A DNA stretch of 64,000 nt from Collybia mongolica (lineage: Eukaryota > Basidiomycota > Agaricomycetes > Agaricales > Clitocybaceae). Positions 32,401 through 45,600 of this stretch are shown here, piece by piece (positions within the stretch are counted from its first letter, which is position 1; each line of letters opens with the position of its first letter). A program made the position numbers and the translations under genes. The notes beneath the pieces were generated by a model. The model was given only the letters and a program-made list of their open reading frames with translations, had not been told where the DNA came from and searched no databases. Location: NCBI GenBank assembly GCA_013420905.1, contig JAAXNY010000010.1, forward strand, positions 1,364,001 through 1,428,000, written 5' to 3'.

Positions 32401-35400
32401 CCCTTCACCTGTTTACGACGTCGGGCGACATTCGAATTGACCCCATCACGCATTCCGACTACCAACGTGACTACCCCTGCCGCAAGATACCGCAACCCTT
32501 TTGACGGAATTCTTCTCGAACCCGCCGGTATCTGCTTTGGTCAGGGCCCTCGGTTGAACACCACTATTTTATTCATATGATGCACTTTAAATCCTTCGGG
32601 TGTCCTAATGGTACCTGTTGTGAGTGACAGTATGCTAGATTCTCACAAATCATCACTGCCTCCCAGAGACCAGGATCCTACCCTGCGCACCAAGTCTCCC
32701 GACTATTAATACTCCCGCTTACCCCTGGAGAGGAAGGTTCCAGTCCACAGACCATGTCTCGGCGAACATTCACTGTTGTATTACAAATGAAGATGAAACC
32801 ATAGCCGTGCCCCGCATTTTCTATAACAGCTCCACATGTACAAGATGCGATCAGGGCGTCGATAGGTACAGCGTTCCGTTGATCTTGGGGGAACAGAGTT
32901 CGGCGACCGCATGGTTCTGACAAGACTTGAACAGCTCGGTGTTGAGTGCATCACTCAGTGCTCAACTGTCTCGTTGATGATTGATCCCAGCGGCATAAAA
33001 CAGGAACAGATGCCGTTCCGCGGATGTTAGGTCATGTGCTTGGGCCCTCGGACTATGTAGCTGAAGTGTTGACAGCTCAATGTGGAGTAATCGTGAGAGG
33101 CCCATACCTTGTTGATGTTTTCAGTCGATATAAACAGCTCGAATGTACGTTGTGCTGATGCCCAATGACTCACCGTCACATATGTACAGGAACTTGAACG
33201 TTTGAATGTTTACAATGGATGTTCAGAATGACAGGGCTCTTTCTGCGGCCCTCGGGGCGCTTGGCAAATATACTGAATAAAGGATGCCTTTCAGCGTGGT
33301 GTAAGGGGGGCCGTGCCATGTATGTCATCGTCTGAGCGAACCACACAGAAATTAGGACATTTATGTCTGGTATATACGTCCCTCTTAGAACACATCGTGT
33401 ACCTTGCTGCTTCATGTGCGTCTGTAGGTTACTTGCACAGGTAAAACGTCAGAGGGTTGCAGTCCACGGACTTTTGGCCGGACCGGCACAGCTGGAAGTT
33501 GACCGACTCCTGCGAAACAAGTTAGCGTTGATAACTGACAGACATTCCCGAGGGCCTACATCATGTGTGCCATTACAATGTTGTCAAAGTCCGATAGGGT
33601 ATGGTTTCAGTATTGGATCCAGAGAGGCAAACTTTAGCTCCAATGAGCAGAGAAGATGGAGATGCCATAACGGTAGTGTGGAATCCTTATGGTGTTGGTT
33701 GAACAGGGTTTTGTTCATGCGATGATTCTTGACCCTTATACGTTTGTACACGAGGACAAGGGATAAAACAAGTATAGAATCCAGCTATGATTTCGGGATC
33801 ACTTGACCAACATTACCAGCACATTTATGACAGGAGGATCGCGTCAGTGGGACACTACATGGAAGTGAAAACCCCGCGACGAATGCTGGCTATACCAGCA
33901 TAGCATAAGTGGTGTCAGAGGGTTGGGCAATCTGATGCGGAATCTGTACAGACAGGTTCCGTCAAATTCATTCCCGTTGAGCCCCATACTTATGGGAGCG
34001 GAAAACTCATTTCGGACAGTACCATTGGTGTCACTGTGGCCAGGAATGGTGATCTATAGTGTAAAAGATGGATGGAAACAAATTCACCGAATTTTGAAAG
34101 TGGAGCACATTAATATTCGACACTCAAGAATGTGGCACGACAGGGTCTACGGAGTTTCACCAGGTGAACGCTAGACCTAAAGGTAAAACAGGATGATAAT
34201 TGGGACCGACTCTGCGTAGATTTGAGCTTTGGATATCCGTGGACGGATTGTGTGGTGCGGTTGATGACAACGATAAGCGATGGGGGCTTTAGCAGATTCA
34301 CCAATGTAGATGCCACAGGTAACAAATGTCATGGGTGGGCATCAGCTTATGCTCACCACGAGGGAGAAACTGGACGAAATCATGGTAGGAACGGAGTTGT
34401 TCCGAACAGAGGCGGAAATATCTCTTCACCTAGACTGACTGATTCCTGGCTTGATTCATCCTCGTCACCTTATAAATGTAAACTCTGTCTCTGTTCTCAA
34501 TAAATGTTACGCCGACACAAAGCCGACCTTAGCGTTGGTTTTGCTAAGAGAGCCCGGGTAGATGACGGTGTTTCTGGAGTCATCGGAGGTGATGATGCGC
34601 AGCCTAGTATGTCATTCCGAGCTTCACCCCGCGAAGTGCGTTGGGACCTCAAGGTGACAAGCATAGGTCCAGCTAGTCCAAGTCTGGTCAATCAACGTAT
34701 TCATGAGTTCATGATCCGTGTTGTGTGTGATGAAGATGAGACACGCGGGTCCCCCGCACCTTAGTATCAGCCCCAGCCATCGCCTTCGCGATCACCATCT
34801 AAACTCAACCTAAATCCCATGGTTTCTGTCTCATGTAACTCCTTTTCATCTCGTCTAAACACGACCTGTGATATTTGTGATTCTGTGATTCATAGTCTGG
34901 TGTGAGGTGCCAGCAGGTGCACAAGATGAATGGCCATGTATGGTTGTCAGGCGCCCTGACGAACTATCATATGGAGACGGAATTTTCGACGCGGCTCGCC
35001 GACGGAGAGGCGCTATCTGATTCCTCCTGTACTTTTTTCGACTGTTTCTAGGTCGGAATGTTGATGATGAGGCCGGATAAGCAGCGTGCACGAGCCATGT
35101 GATCCTATTTTCGTTCTGTACGCGCCGCACGGCTCATGCCACGCACGACCACCCTCCACTAGGATCCTCCCGCTGCCAAACAGTTTCGTGACTCGACTGC
35201 ACTCGTGGTCAGTCCATCGAGGCTATCGCTCGGCCGTTGTTGTCTGTTTTCACAGCTCTGTGCCCACGCTGCCTATTGCGACAATAACATCCATCAGATC
35301 CTGGGTCTTCTGGCATCTCTTATGGGTCCATATGGATGTTGTGATCCTCCCACTTAGCTTCAATTCTTGGACCCTTACATCCGTCCTCTATGCCATGAAT

Positions 35401-38157
35401 CATCAGCCACCTGACCATAATCCATATTTCCCCGAAGTGTACTGCATCGTTCTGCCCGGCGCCCTGGGACACACGACGTTAACAACAGAAACACAAAAAG
35501 GGACTGTCTTGTACTCTTTTTGTGCCTGCGCATTCTCGGGCTCCCATGCCCTACTGAGGCTCCATATGTACACGTCCGACAGCTTCAAGCACCCCAATCC
35601 ACACAGCACCCGAACGCCCCGAAATTAATTATCTGGGGCACTACTGAGTTGCCCCAGATTGCACCCGTGACGCCTACATTCATGTGAACTGGCCTAGTCG
35701 AGCTGCTAATTAACCAAAGAAATTTGTCCTCATCTAGAACTTAAAAATGTATTTTTGCCATTGGACATTTCGGGGGTTGTGATTGCTGTCAAGAGTGCTA
35801 GTGAAGACACTGCCTAAATCGACCATCATTTCACCTCGACTAATCGGAACTACAACAAGATTTCGATCGCAAGACACGAGAAGAGTTATAGTGGCCTTGC
35901 AAACATTCTCCGGAAAATTCGGGAAACGACGATCGTCGAACAGGATTCACCTACGTCGGAATCGTTCTAGAGTGGAACCCGAGTCTACTACTTGGGGTGG
36001 TTGGAAATTGAAATGGAATAACATTCTCGATCCAGTATTTCCAGCAAGGGCAGAACCGCTGCGCCTCGCGCTTTGAAGTTACCTGAATGCATTTACCGTA
36101 AACTCACCGCTCACCATTTATGTCTATGCTACACGTCGCATGTTCCTCATTACGTCCTCCATTCTTGGGGCAGTCGAGGCGTGCTTCCACCTCTTTGCTT
36201 GAGGCATGTAGCATCTGCAGACTTCCGTCCTACCTTAAAATAGTAATCAAACTTCAAGCTTAATCTTTGGAGGGATATCACTAAAACTAAAACAAGGTGC
36301 CCACCCCCAATAATCCGCCACTGCACCTTAAATGCACATTCACGCCACCACCCTCTTTCCTTCCCTGCGTCCCCGCCCTCCCCCTCGACACCGGCCCGTT
36401 AACCCCAATCGGGTACCTCTCGTTCGGGTTCGGGCACTCTATTTCATACATGTAACGTAAGACGGGGAGGTAGCGTCAAAAACATACGCCGTACCCTGCC
36501 CCTCTTTTTTTTTTTTTTTTTTCACATCTGTCGCCTAGAGAGATAACGTTTTCGCGCCATCTTATCTTATGTGCTATCTTCACAAGCATCGCCTGGTCCC
36601 GCTCGCTCTGACGTCCCACGTGCGTGCAACAGTTGCCCACGGGGGTCCCGGTGCGGTATCACTCTCAGCTAGCCGAGTCGCAATATATTAGCTTATTGCT
36701 CGCCGTCGACCCTTGCAATCTGTAATTCAATCAACCTCAGGTTAATCTCAGGTCTCGAGCCTCGGAAACTCAGGAGGGGCCTTGACTTACATCTTGCCTC
36801 CTATGGCACGAGGGGGGTCCATTTGACTTGTTTTGCTCAATCACTTGTTACACGTTGATTGCTGTCGCTAATATTGTAATAAGGTACTCTAGTGCAGACA
36901 CGCGTGATGCATAAATCGGTGGCAAGGCGATCGAACTCGTAAAGGGGGCATTGTTGCTGAGTTACTACACCCCTCGAAAAACCCGGACGGCCGAGGGGTA
37001 AGGCTAAAGTACGCTGCATCCAATTCGGCATAGGATTGTTTAGCCGGTGTCGTGTATGATGGCTTCCACTAGTGTCCATTACCGCTGCCGATATGTAGCA
37101 GCACCCCATTTTGCGGAGGGGGGGGGCTGGCACGCTCGGTCCGTACTGCGACGCTAAGGGCTAGTATGGAAGGAGTCCTCCCCACACTAAATGGTGGGGG
37201 AGCCAGTGGCAGGAAGCATGGATGATTGACTCAACGGCTGAACGTAATTACAGCACCACGGGTTATGGACGTGCACGGTGCGCTCAGGATGGTTCTCGTG
37301 CGTCTCCGGGTTCGCACGACGCACGGGTGTGCTCCCATGGCTAACTCTAATTGTGGCACATAAACGGGGGTAGTTGTGTTCCGGAGAGGAAGCACCCTGA
37401 GAGGGTCGGTCGACACGACGTTCGCACCAAGTCCCGCGCTCGAGCCTTGAGTTGACATGTGGGAAGAATTCCCAAGTCCAGAGTTGCAAGAACCAGTTAT
37501 CCACAAACTCAAAAAGAAAGTTCACACAAAATTGTTATCGGTCCAGAAACAGTGTTATCAATGGCCCTAATAATTGCAATATCGTAATCCAGTGTCGTAT
37601 CGTATGGCGTACTACCCTAAGGGAGGAAAGGAAGAAAAAAAAAAAAGTAGGTAATAACGTAGCAAAAAAAAGTTAGGTGTTGATCGTAATGATAATCGTA
37701 TGTGCAGCGTCCCCTGACGGTAGGCCGCAGCATTGGCGTTGCAATTGCGTTGCGTCCCCACCGTAGCAGGGTAGAATGAAGAAAGGGAAAATAAAAGTAC
37801 AAATTATTTACAAACACCAAGAATCCCATAGGATGAAACCCAATAAAAGTACAAGCTGTAACCCGGGGAAACGGTGGTAGTGTCGTTGTTGGTGGTGGTA
37901 CAGGTGGTTGGCGGGTATTAACATTTTTTTTTAGGTGGAGGAAGGCGCGGTGAGCAGCGTAGGGTAGGTTGTGCATGTGTTTGGGTTATGTGGGTGATAA
38001 TGATAAGCAAGGGTATCATCGAAAGCAAGAGACGACGACAAGCAGTGGTGAGGATATCATCCGCAGACATGTGGGTATGAGGGTGGTGGTGGATGCAGTG
38101 TGTTGATGCGATGCAATGCGAGGAGAAATGCCAAGAGGAACCCCAGAACACGGCGCC
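29490..38157. other. 8.7-kb gene-poor region; no supported gene
   Basis: Many short overlapping ORFs on all frames, none longer than 180 codons, and none with sequence I recognise or that extends by splicing. A T-run of 18 is at 36505-36522. A perfect 8-bp hairpin, AGCGGGCC...GGCCCGCT, is at 31865-31885. There is no tRNA, rRNA or transposon terminal repeat that I can see. The last part (about 36100-38157) lies just downstream of the ECL1-type gene and may include its 3' UTR. Untranslated transcripts cannot be excluded. Confidence 0.4.
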
Positions 38158-39685
38158 CTACTTGCGCGTCGGGGCGGAGAAGAGGAAGAGTCGCTTGGGC
38201 GGCTCATCCACAACCACCTCAACCTCCGTCTCCACACCGTCCACAATACGCTTCTCCATGCGCTTCACTGTCTTTTGGGGCATGCGCATCGCAGGATATG
38301 TTCTAACATTGTCGTAGCTCCATGAGCGTGCTAATGGGGAAGGTCAGCACAAGAGGAATAAATAAAAAATAAAAAATATGAAACTCACTCTCCACAGTGG
38401 GGCGTTTCATTGTCATCGGGAGCGATGCGGCGCTATCGCAGCGTTGTGTGCTCTCGTCATCGTCGCTGATGCTACTCTCAAAAGAGAGGGGGCTGCGGAC
38501 GCTGCTTCTCCGCGAGGAAGGCGACGATGCGCTTGAGAGCGAAATGTTCGAGCCACTGTGCACTTTCATTTTGACATCGGGAACCAAAAGCTTTCCCTCG
38601 GCACCAGGCTGGAGCAAAGATCGCTCACGACGGGTGGGGGCTGAGTTGGGGAAGGAACCGACAGTGGGTGAGTTTGCGCCGGAGTAGAGGGCAGTGCGAG
38701 ACTCGGAGCGGCGAGTGAAAGACTCGGAGAACTTGTTGATCATCTCCGTGGTGTCTGCGGGGAGCGAAGAAGTGGTGGCACGGGATGCGGAGGCAGTGGA
38801 TGATCCGATCGTTGAATGCACGCCGCGGGAGCGATGGGAGGAGGCAGTGAAAGACTTGTAAGCTTTGAGCTCCTCATGGGGGGAGTGGCGCGGAGAGGCA
38901 AAGGAATAGATGGATGAACGCCAACCATGGGTGCCGTCATTCCATCCGACAATGGGCTCGCGGGGCTCCGTGGGGACAATGTGACCGTTCGCAGTGCGTT
39001 TCTGGGGTTTGGGGCAGAACTCGGAGATCCGGCGAGCGGCCATCATGACTCCACTGGAGTAGTCATGGCGCTGGTAGTCAACAGTGGACTCGATGATCTC
39101 ATCGACGTGTGCTGGTGGTGGGGGTGGGCCCCAGTTGTATATAGCGGCAAGGGTAGCAATAGAAGGGGACGGGTGTGTGGTGGGCTGAGAAGAGGAGGCG
39201 GAAGAGGCGGAAGAGTGAGACTCGATAGATGAGCCTGTGGAATCTGAATCAACTGTGCGAGGAGAAAAGGGAAGAGGAGAGGGGGTGGGGGATTGACGAT
39301 CTGGGTGGTAGTCGTGGGGCACGACACCATGATTGTTGTGAATGTCAGCCATCCTGCACTCGTCGGAGCAGTATAGGAGAGTGGGGCCCTGGTCGATGAC
39401 AGTACGGTACTTGATAGGAGCAGGGGGCTGGGGCGGGGGCTGAGGCTTGGGGTCAGCGCGCTTGAGAGAGCCGTTAGGCTTGACGCGACCGGTGCCGTGT
39501 ACGAGGCCACCGCGTTGCCTGATAGTCGCCGTCTTTGTGCGGCGGACTAGATTGGGCGGTGGAGACTGAGGAGACGATGGGGGAGGAGCTGGGGTGGGTG
39601 GGGTTGGTGGAAGGACGGGGACCTGAGTGCGTTTTGGCTGGATGTGACGGTCGCAGGCGGGACACCAGGAAGTGTCGTTGTCCAT
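38158..39685 (-). CDS. ECL1-type zinc-binding lifespan/stress regulator, 489 aa, two exons
   Basis: Exon 1 38389-39685, intron 38331-38388 (58 nt), exon 2 38158-38330; 490 codons with stop. The N-terminus MDNDTSWCPACDRHIQPKR has the CxxC pair of the fungal Ecl1/2/3 family. The second half of the zinc site, LLYCSDECRMAD, lies near residue 110 after a Pro-rich spacer. Ecl1-family proteins in fission yeast extend chronological lifespan and respond to zinc, sulfur or amino-acid starvation. This protein is much longer than the yeast ones, most of it Ser/Pro-rich and probably phosphorylated. The C-terminus (RSWSYDNVRTYPAM ... KRLFLFSAPTRK) has the look of a second conserved patch and is restored only by splicing. 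The start is fixed by the zinc motif at residues 8-11; an in-frame ATG upstream (39805) adds no conserved sequence. Confidence 0.82.
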
Positions 39686-42600
39686 GATGTGAGATGGGGG
39701 AGGGCAAGGATGGCTTTGGTCGAATTTCAGGCTGTGGTTATAAGTCCGGCCCATGCCTTTCCCCTGGATCTCGATCTCACCCAGTCCATATCGGGTTAAC
39801 GCCACCCGGCCCTATTCCTATCCATGTCTCCGCGGCTTCTCCTCCCCATTACCCCATTTTTTTATGTTTATTTATTATTATGTACTAAATCTCCGTCTGT
39901 ATCACAGACTCCGGCTCTTTCCGCTGCGGTCCGTCTCTCGTTACCTTCGGTATCTCCCGTCTTCTCTTTCCCCGCACCGTGCCTTGCCTTGCTCATACGT
40001 AAATTCTAATATACATCCCTTCTTTTAGGCACCTACTTTGGCCCATCTTTTTTTTCTTTTTTTTTTTCTTTTCATGTCATTCCGGCATTTATTCATTTCT
40101 ACTTGGCGAATACTGACTGCTCTATGACCGAGGATTAATTACTACTGGTGTCCAGGAAACCACTGAAACTTGCCCACCCCCCAACGCCATCCTGACAAGC
40201 ACCCGTTCATTTAGCATAATACCTCGTTCTATTCAGACACTTCCTTTTTACCTCCGAGCCCCAGTCTGGAAGGCACTGCTCGATTCAGCATCGCCTGAAC
40301 AGCATTCACGTCTCAGCCTTCCTGTCTTCTCCTCCCCTGCGGCTTAGTGCCCCTTCTTACTGCGAACTACGGCGGTATCCTCCCACTCGTCCAGCCTTCT
40401 GCTAATTCCTTGGCAAGAGCTTTATCCTGCCACCCGCGGCAACACCGTGCACTGTCATTACCGCACCTATTTACAGCACACACCCATATAACTTACCATC
40501 TACCAATACAATCCATTACCCGATTACAAATCGTACCTCCGCCGCCTTACTCGCCTCCAACCAGGATCGCCAGTCCCACTCGCTAAATGCTAGTTACTCA
40601 GCCTCGACTCTTTCTTTATGTAAGTAATATGAAATGAATCCCCCGTGTCTACAACAGTCGTGTCACTCTCAATATAACGGCCGATAGCGATAACAATGAC
40701 TATTTTTGCGATATCGGATGAGCGCCATCGATATCATATAACGTGTAATGATCCTTAATCCCAAACCCCACAAAGAAAAAAAATGCCTGCCTTGTGATCA
40801 AATCCCGAATCCCGACGCGTGCCCCGACCCAATGACAATGCACAAGACAATGACAGGCCCCAGCGATTATTTCTTTTTTGTGTGATGATACCAGAGCACA
40901 AGACAGGGCCAATGGCACAAGAACACGTAAATACGACTATCGGAACAATTAGCTTCCTACTCCGAGTCAACACCACTGGGGCACTCAATAGGTCGTATCT
41001 CTATATCAAATCAATGCGCGAGATACGGTGAATGAATAAGTCTGGATTCACAGGGTCACTCTCTTCACGACAGGCCCAACCTGATCATCCACTTCACTTA
41101 TCCAAGTCCTACGGCTTATGGCAGAACCCGACTCCATGTACGTCCTCTCCTGAAAATTCCCCATTGTAGAATGTGGAGTTTGAACTCGTCTACTGGGTCC
41201 GCCGAATGTCCAACCGCACTTGCCTTTTGCCCATTCGTAGTCGTCATTTCGCTCACCCTCCGCACTTGCTTTTCGCCGCTCCCCATCTCCATCTCCAGCG
41301 CCCACGGGCCCCGTGTCCCCCGTCCTCGGAGGAGCCCAAATAAGTCTACAAAGACACCATATCCCGCGTCGCGTGATCATGATCGCAAAAAAAGAAAAAG
41401 AAAAAAAAAAAAAAGAACCCTCGCCTTTTTGCATGTCCTTCCCGTCTTCCCTAGGGCTTCCTCGCTGCTTTGGCATTGCTGGCCGTTGTGTTTGCGGCCA
41501 AGTGACTTGCGCCCCCCCCCTCCACCTCCGGGGTTCTTCCATCCCGAGCTTAAAATGCAGTGCCAGGGGACACCCCAGTGCACATGCGTTACCCCTGCCT
41601 TCGAGGATCAGCGCTGTCGTTTATGGTTGGACGTTTTCTTCATCCGTTCCTTCTTGTAATAACTTCCTGCGTTCGTTCCTTGCCGTGGCCCATTCCAAGG
41701 ACTTGCCCGCCCTGGACACGGCATGAACTATTTCTGGTCGCAACCCCGAAATGTATCCTAGGCAAACCTTAACTGTAACTGTAATGCATATGGCGGGTTC
41801 ATTTTTTATCAGTATGAGCACCAGTGTGGTGGGCCATGGTCATGTTCTTCATAATCGTGGTGCATGCTTCGTTCTATGGGAAAGCGCCATCACTATGTGG
41901 CTACTAGTGTGTCTTCTCAATTTAGACTGAGGGGATTCATTTGCTCGGGAAGTAAAACTCCTAACGGCATGCCGGTTAGTCAGGTTTGTCCCCTAACATT
42001 TCATGCATGTGTGCACATGGTCAGAGTCTTCATTTAATTCCATCCGAGCTCCAATCATTCTCTACGTTAACACGTCCGCACTCATAGGAGCGCTAGCACC
42101 AACAGGAGATTAAATACATCCTGTCCAACATTCGCCCCTCTCTCCATCGCGACCCACCCCCCCCCCCTCCCCCCCTAGCGCTCCTATTAGTATTTGCACT
42201 CCAGTCCCTCGCGCGCGCGTGATCACACTAGTGCCACCCAAAGGCCAAACCCAAAACCCAGCATAAATTTAACCTCCCCCGACTCCGAGGCCTCGGGAAT
42301 GGCGTTATGGGTGGCCAGGCACGGACACGTCCTGTCCCCGTCAACGTATCATGTGTCTGGTGCCCTGTGCTCTCCTGCCCAACTGCCAGCAATGTATATG
42401 TACATATTGGTATAGTAAGTATGGCGTCTCCGTTCCGTTTGCGTCGTAGGCGTTGGCGCGCGGGAACTGGCCCCTGGCATGGAGCACGCTGTTTGGGTGT
42501 GTGAGGTTTCCATATGTGTGCTGATGATGGGGGTGATGGCGGACTGGGACTGGACTCGTGATGGGGGACCATGCCCACGCCCGTGGAGTTGTGAGGCCGC

Positions 42601-45600
42601 CGTGTGTGCCCCTTGAGACACTGGCCGGACACTGTATAGGAATAACTCAAGTGATAACTGTAGGTCCATATGTATCTTGTTTATTACATCTTACGGCATC
42701 ACCCCCTCTGGAACTAAGTGGCTCTACAGGATACGGTCGTGTCCTCATCACGCATTTGTCAAGACGGCATCTTCGCCCCCCGGTGCAAAACATTCTTCCG
42801 CGCTGCTTTAGTTTCCTTTTCGCCTATCTTTTTTTTTTTCCCTTTTGCCTATAGCGCGTGGGCGTGGGCGATATCGATGACGACGGGGAAATATCAGGTG
42901 AAATTTGGAAAAACATGCACGACGAAACCTCGGTATATCTCTTATTCTGCAATATGGCGGTAGGGGCGTCCCGCCGCCAAGCCCCGACCATGCCATCCTT
43001 GCCTTCGCCGGTGACTTGAGAGAAATGCGCAAATAGTCCGCTTCCATGGTTGATTTTGTTCCATAAACTCCGCTTCTTGGGTTTCAGCGTGCCGGAGAAA
43101 TCCATCCGGGATCATCGCGACCCACTTTTTGCTGGCCGAGGCATGACGCGGTTCCAGGTTCTACTGCTTGCCCCCCCCCCTGAATACAGAAATACACTGA
43201 GCGGCCATCACGACAGCGGCGTCGACCACTTACCACCTCTCGACGTCAACAGTGAGTAGGTGGGGGGCCACGCGAGCGTGATGATCGGTTCCGATCGCGC
43301 TGATCCAGTAATCGAGCCACGCGAGTTGCCGGCCTCCACATGCGAGGACCGACAGAGGTTACCGTTGCCGACGGGTTGCTAACAAATCCAATTTGCTAAT
43401 TTTCACGCACATAGTCTGTTTCCTTGACCCGCTCCGGCATTCCACACCCAACGCCACTTCACATGGTACTTATTGCGGATGGCGCCGCGCCCACACATGT
43501 CCCTATTTGTTTTCAACTACATACACGAAACACACCGACGGCGGGGGTTGTTGTGGTGACCTCCCAGTTACGCACCATCCCGTCTCTATGGCTATGATCC
43601 CCCCTGAAGGGAGCTCTCGAAGTTAGAGACTCGAGGGCCTCGACCTGACCTATTTCTCCGTTCGGTGCATTTTCGACGTAACAGCGCGGGGGGGTATCCA
43701 TCTCGTGCCTCAGGCCCTCCGACCATTGAGTAGCCCTTTTTTTTAGAAATAAAAAAGCCCCCGTTGTGCGATGTCGCCGCCCACACTTAGATGGGTCTAC
43801 ACTCCCAGCGAGGCCCTCCGATATTCGCCCGAGTTATGAGGTTCACACGCATCGTGATGAACATCACTCATGCGCGGACTCCGAGTGCAGAGATAGATCA
43901 TCTTGCACGGGGCTATACCCTTCAGAGACCGACATCACAGACCTATAGTCCTGGGGACCTTGGGATTTATATCATGATGGTTATCTATTGGCGCCCCATG
44001 GAGACACTCGTCGCCCTCCTAAATGTGTGGGACTCACTCGTGTCCCTATGGCTCGATAACCATCCGATTCTCGCGAAATTACACCGGCCCGCCACGGGGG
44101 CACACGGGCCTTCCTCGTTCTCCCCAATACCTCAAATATTATTGGCGAAACTTCGTGAATTTGAAAGGGTTTTCAACCTCGCTTCAAGCTGGGTTTCCCC
44201 TCTTTGCTGATGTCCTACCTTTACGGGCTTCCTTTCACCGCCTATTATGATCATCATGACGACACTTTTGCGGGGGAATAGCATTTGCGTCGCCTCCGCT
44301 CTCAACAGGCTATTTTCCCGTTTCCATCTTCTTGTTCCTTTCCCCACAGTATCCACAGAACCACCCCCCAGCTTTCACGGACCTTAAACTTGTTGTGTAT
44401 CAAGGGAGCAGAACTCTCGTCCTTCGGTGGATTTTCCCTGTTGCAAAGGCATCCCGCCCTCGTGTACAACCCCTGCCCTGCCCCCCTTTACATGGATAAA
44501 ACCGCGGTTTTAACTCTTGCTAGATATGATACGAAGGGGATACGCAAAAAAGAAAGAAAAAATGACCTATTTTTTTTCCCACATCTTCTTGTTACCGCAC
44601 AACCGATAGGCCGCCGGTTTACTAGTGTAGAATAGGAAAGCCGCTGTCACTTACCGCACATACCCCTGGGCTTTGTATTGTGTTTTACGCATAGTTCTGT
44701 CCGCTGCGGCGGTAAAAAACCCTTCGTCCACCCATGGGGCTTGGCCCATCTCTACCCTGGCATCGACATCGACGTCGTGACAGTCACCCCACCACTGAGC
44801 TCTCAACGGGTCCAATTCATTTAACATTGGTGTACCGAGCATCCACGGGTGTTGATCTTGGACCTGACCCACCGCAAAGATCAGCAGACAACCCTGTGCC
44901 GAGTCGGTTTAGGACATCCACGGCAGAGCAAGTACGACAACGCCGCGGGCCCACCTACAGAAAGTACTCCATCTACCCCGTCATGCATCTATCAACTTAC
45001 CCCGCACTTTTTCGAAGCAACATTAATTCATTCTTTGTTCGCATACCTTAACATTGTATGATCAAGTCCGACACCCTCTATCTCAGTCATTCTCCAGCTT
45101 TGTCTTGACATCAGTTTTACTGTATCTATACTTTCTGCGGCCTAGTCAACCCTGCCCGACCGCAATCGAGCGTATGGTAGTCAAGGACGAAGCATCGAAT
45201 CAACGCCTCAGTGTTGGCCTCTCTTCTGAATATAATTGCACCGTGAAGTTGACATACAGATCAGATCGTTTTTTTGGCATGGAGGGAATCTTGCCCCGTC
45301 TGTTTCGGCCTTTGAGGGTACTTTGCCTATGCCTTAACCGCTTCTGCCGCTCTTTGAAGGGCCAACGTCCATCACCCATTCACATTTTATCAAACCTGTC
45401 ACCATATCCCGCGTCCTCCCGGCGGCTGCAACAGCCAGGGATATGTCCATGCAATAACTCCTCTGTTCGAGCTTCGTCGCCGTTCGTCCTTTCTGTCATG
45501 GTGCTTCTTCAAACCTAGCTTCGCCCAGTGACCTTGGCTGCATGTCGTGTACCCGGGTACATCTTATATACCCGGGCCCAATGCGGGGAGAGCTGTATCG

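Noticed and set aside
35086..35628. 180-codon ORF in the gene desert
   Set aside because: Composition without recognisable domain or conserved start, overlapped by an antisense frame, and not extendable by splicing. Length alone is not enough in GC-balanced DNA.
41048..41726. Overlapping ORFs of 137-164 codons on both strands
   Set aside because: They run through A-rich and C-rich homopolymer tracts and code for low-complexity Lys or Pro runs; they look like chance frames.
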